A DNA stretch of 6,518 nucleotides from Cytophagales bacterium. GTDB lineage: Bacteria; Bacteroidota; Bacteroidia; Cytophagales; JAAEPT01. The stretch spans positions 1 through 6,518 of the forward strand of contig WTJX01000323.1 of NCBI GenBank assembly GCA_011524675.1, in the 5' to 3' direction. The notes below the pieces were generated by a model that was given only the letters and a program-made list of their open reading frames with translations, had not been told where the DNA came from and ran no database searches. Of the stretch, positions 6,097 through 6,518 are shown in pieces (the first letter of the stretch is position 1; every line of letters starts with the position of its first letter). The translations under genes were made by a program, and so were the position numbers.

Positions 6097-6518
6097 TTAT
6101 TTAGCGGCAGTTTTACCAGCTTTTCTTCTAATTTGTTCACCAACAAAACGAACACCTTTACCTTTGTAAGGTTCAATTTTTCTGAGAGACCTTAACTTAG
6201 CAGCTACTTGACCAATCAATTGTTTATCAATACTTTCAAGTGTAACTATTGGATTTTTTCCTTTAACAGTCTCAGCAGTAGCTTTTACTTCTTCAGGTAA
6301 AGCCATAAAAATTGGATGAGAGTAACCTAAGTTTAACTCAAGAATATTACCTGAGCATACAGCTTTGTAACCTACACCAACTAATTCTAATTCTTTTTTA
6401 TAACCATCAGTTACACCTAACAACATATTGCTAAGAAGTGAACGATATAAACCGTGTAATGATTTATGATTTTTAGAATCAGATTTTCTTGTGAGGGATA
6501 GGACACCTTCGTCCAATG
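6097..6518 (-). CDS. rplF: 50S ribosomal protein L6, 5' end cut off by window
   Basis: L6 binds 23S rRNA near the sarcin-ricin loop and the factor-binding site. The frame is open from the window edge to the TAA at 6099-6097, giving 139 whole codons. A TTG at 6516-6514 could be mistaken for a start, but the text after it aligns to the interior of L6: LTRKSDSKNHKSLHGLYRSL, then NMLLGVTDGYKKELELVGVG. I therefore read that TTG as an ordinary Leu and estimate that about 40-45 N-terminal residues lie outside. The second L6 repeat domain ends with the family signature EPYKGKGVRF, followed by GEQIRRKAGKTAAK. Followed by rplR after 9 bases. Confidence 0.96.
   Translation of the reverse strand, partial: LDEGVLSLTRKSDSKNHKSLHGLYRSLLSNMLLGVTDGYKKELELVGVGYKAVCSGNILELNLGYSHPIFMALPEEVKATAETVKGKNPIVTLESIDKQLIGQVAAKLRSLRKIEPYKGKGVRFVGEQIRRKAGKTAAK

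Larger units (their letters stand above)
1..6518 (-). other. spc-alpha ribosomal protein operon, internal segment
   Basis: Thirteen consecutive genes on one strand form a single apparent transcription unit that continues past both window edges. The gaps, in transcription order from rplF to rplQ, are 9, 12, 5, 2, 3, 3, 6, 2, 12, 17, 21 and minus 1 bases. None of the gaps holds a recognisable promoter (no TAnnTTTG-type Bacteroidota -7 element), a terminator hairpin with a T run, or a leader long enough for a known ribosomal-protein regulatory structure. The order matches the widely conserved fusion of the spc and alpha operons. That it is transcribed as one unit is an inference from spacing and strand. 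Confidence 0.93.

Noticed and set aside
6514..6516. TTG as a possible start codon of a shortened L6
   Set aside because: The downstream residues match the interior of L6 and the frame is open to the window edge, so the gene is cut by the window and the TTG encodes Leu.

Overview
The window is one uninterrupted stretch of a chromosomal ribosomal-protein operon (the spc and alpha operons fused), and every gene lies on the minus strand. Read in the direction of transcription, from high to low coordinates, the order is rplF (5' end cut off), rplR, rpsE, rpmD, rplO, secY, infA, rpmJ, rpsM, rpsK, rpsD, rpoA, rplQ (3' end cut off). Three of these genes were assembled directly from the bases because they are short or run off an edge: rpmD (59 codons), rpmJ (38 codons) and rplQ (runs off position 1).

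The organism is most likely a member of the Bacteroidota. The protein sequences have the flavour of that phylum: the RpoA N-terminus beginning SVLAFQIPEKVV, the L15 N-terminus, a zinc-less L36, a basic C-terminal tail on L17, and S13 ending in a KTVANKKK-type tail. The DNA is AT-rich (mid-30s percent GC by eye, not counted). Every gene with a visible start uses ATG, and the gaps before the starts are AT-rich with no convincing Shine-Dalgarno sequence, which is also typical of the phylum. All twelve visible stops are TAA or TAG (ten TAA, two TAG), and Trp is read from TGG, so nothing suggests a non-standard code. I cannot place it below phylum with confidence; an AT-rich Flavobacteriia or Cytophagia-type lineage would fit.

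Layout: 6518-4566 carries the spc-type ribosomal proteins L6, L18, S5, L30 and L15. 4562-3240 is secY, the translocon channel. 3236-2895 is infA and rpmJ. 2892-471 is the alpha-type block S13, S11, S4, RNA polymerase alpha. 473-1 is L17. Gaps between genes are 2 to 21 bases, and rpoA and rplQ overlap by one base, so there is no room for internal terminators or sizeable leaders. No promoter, terminator, RNA gene, mobile element or CRISPR was found, and no gene-free stretch exceeds 21 bases. Map and adk, which sit between secY and infA in some bacteria, are absent here.

Together the genes supply parts of both ribosomal subunits, the initiation factor IF-1, the membrane channel for secreted proteins and the assembly platform of RNA polymerase, allowing coordinated growth control. 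This is an ordinary, highly conserved housekeeping region. I found no previously undescribed system, and the findings below are modest observations.
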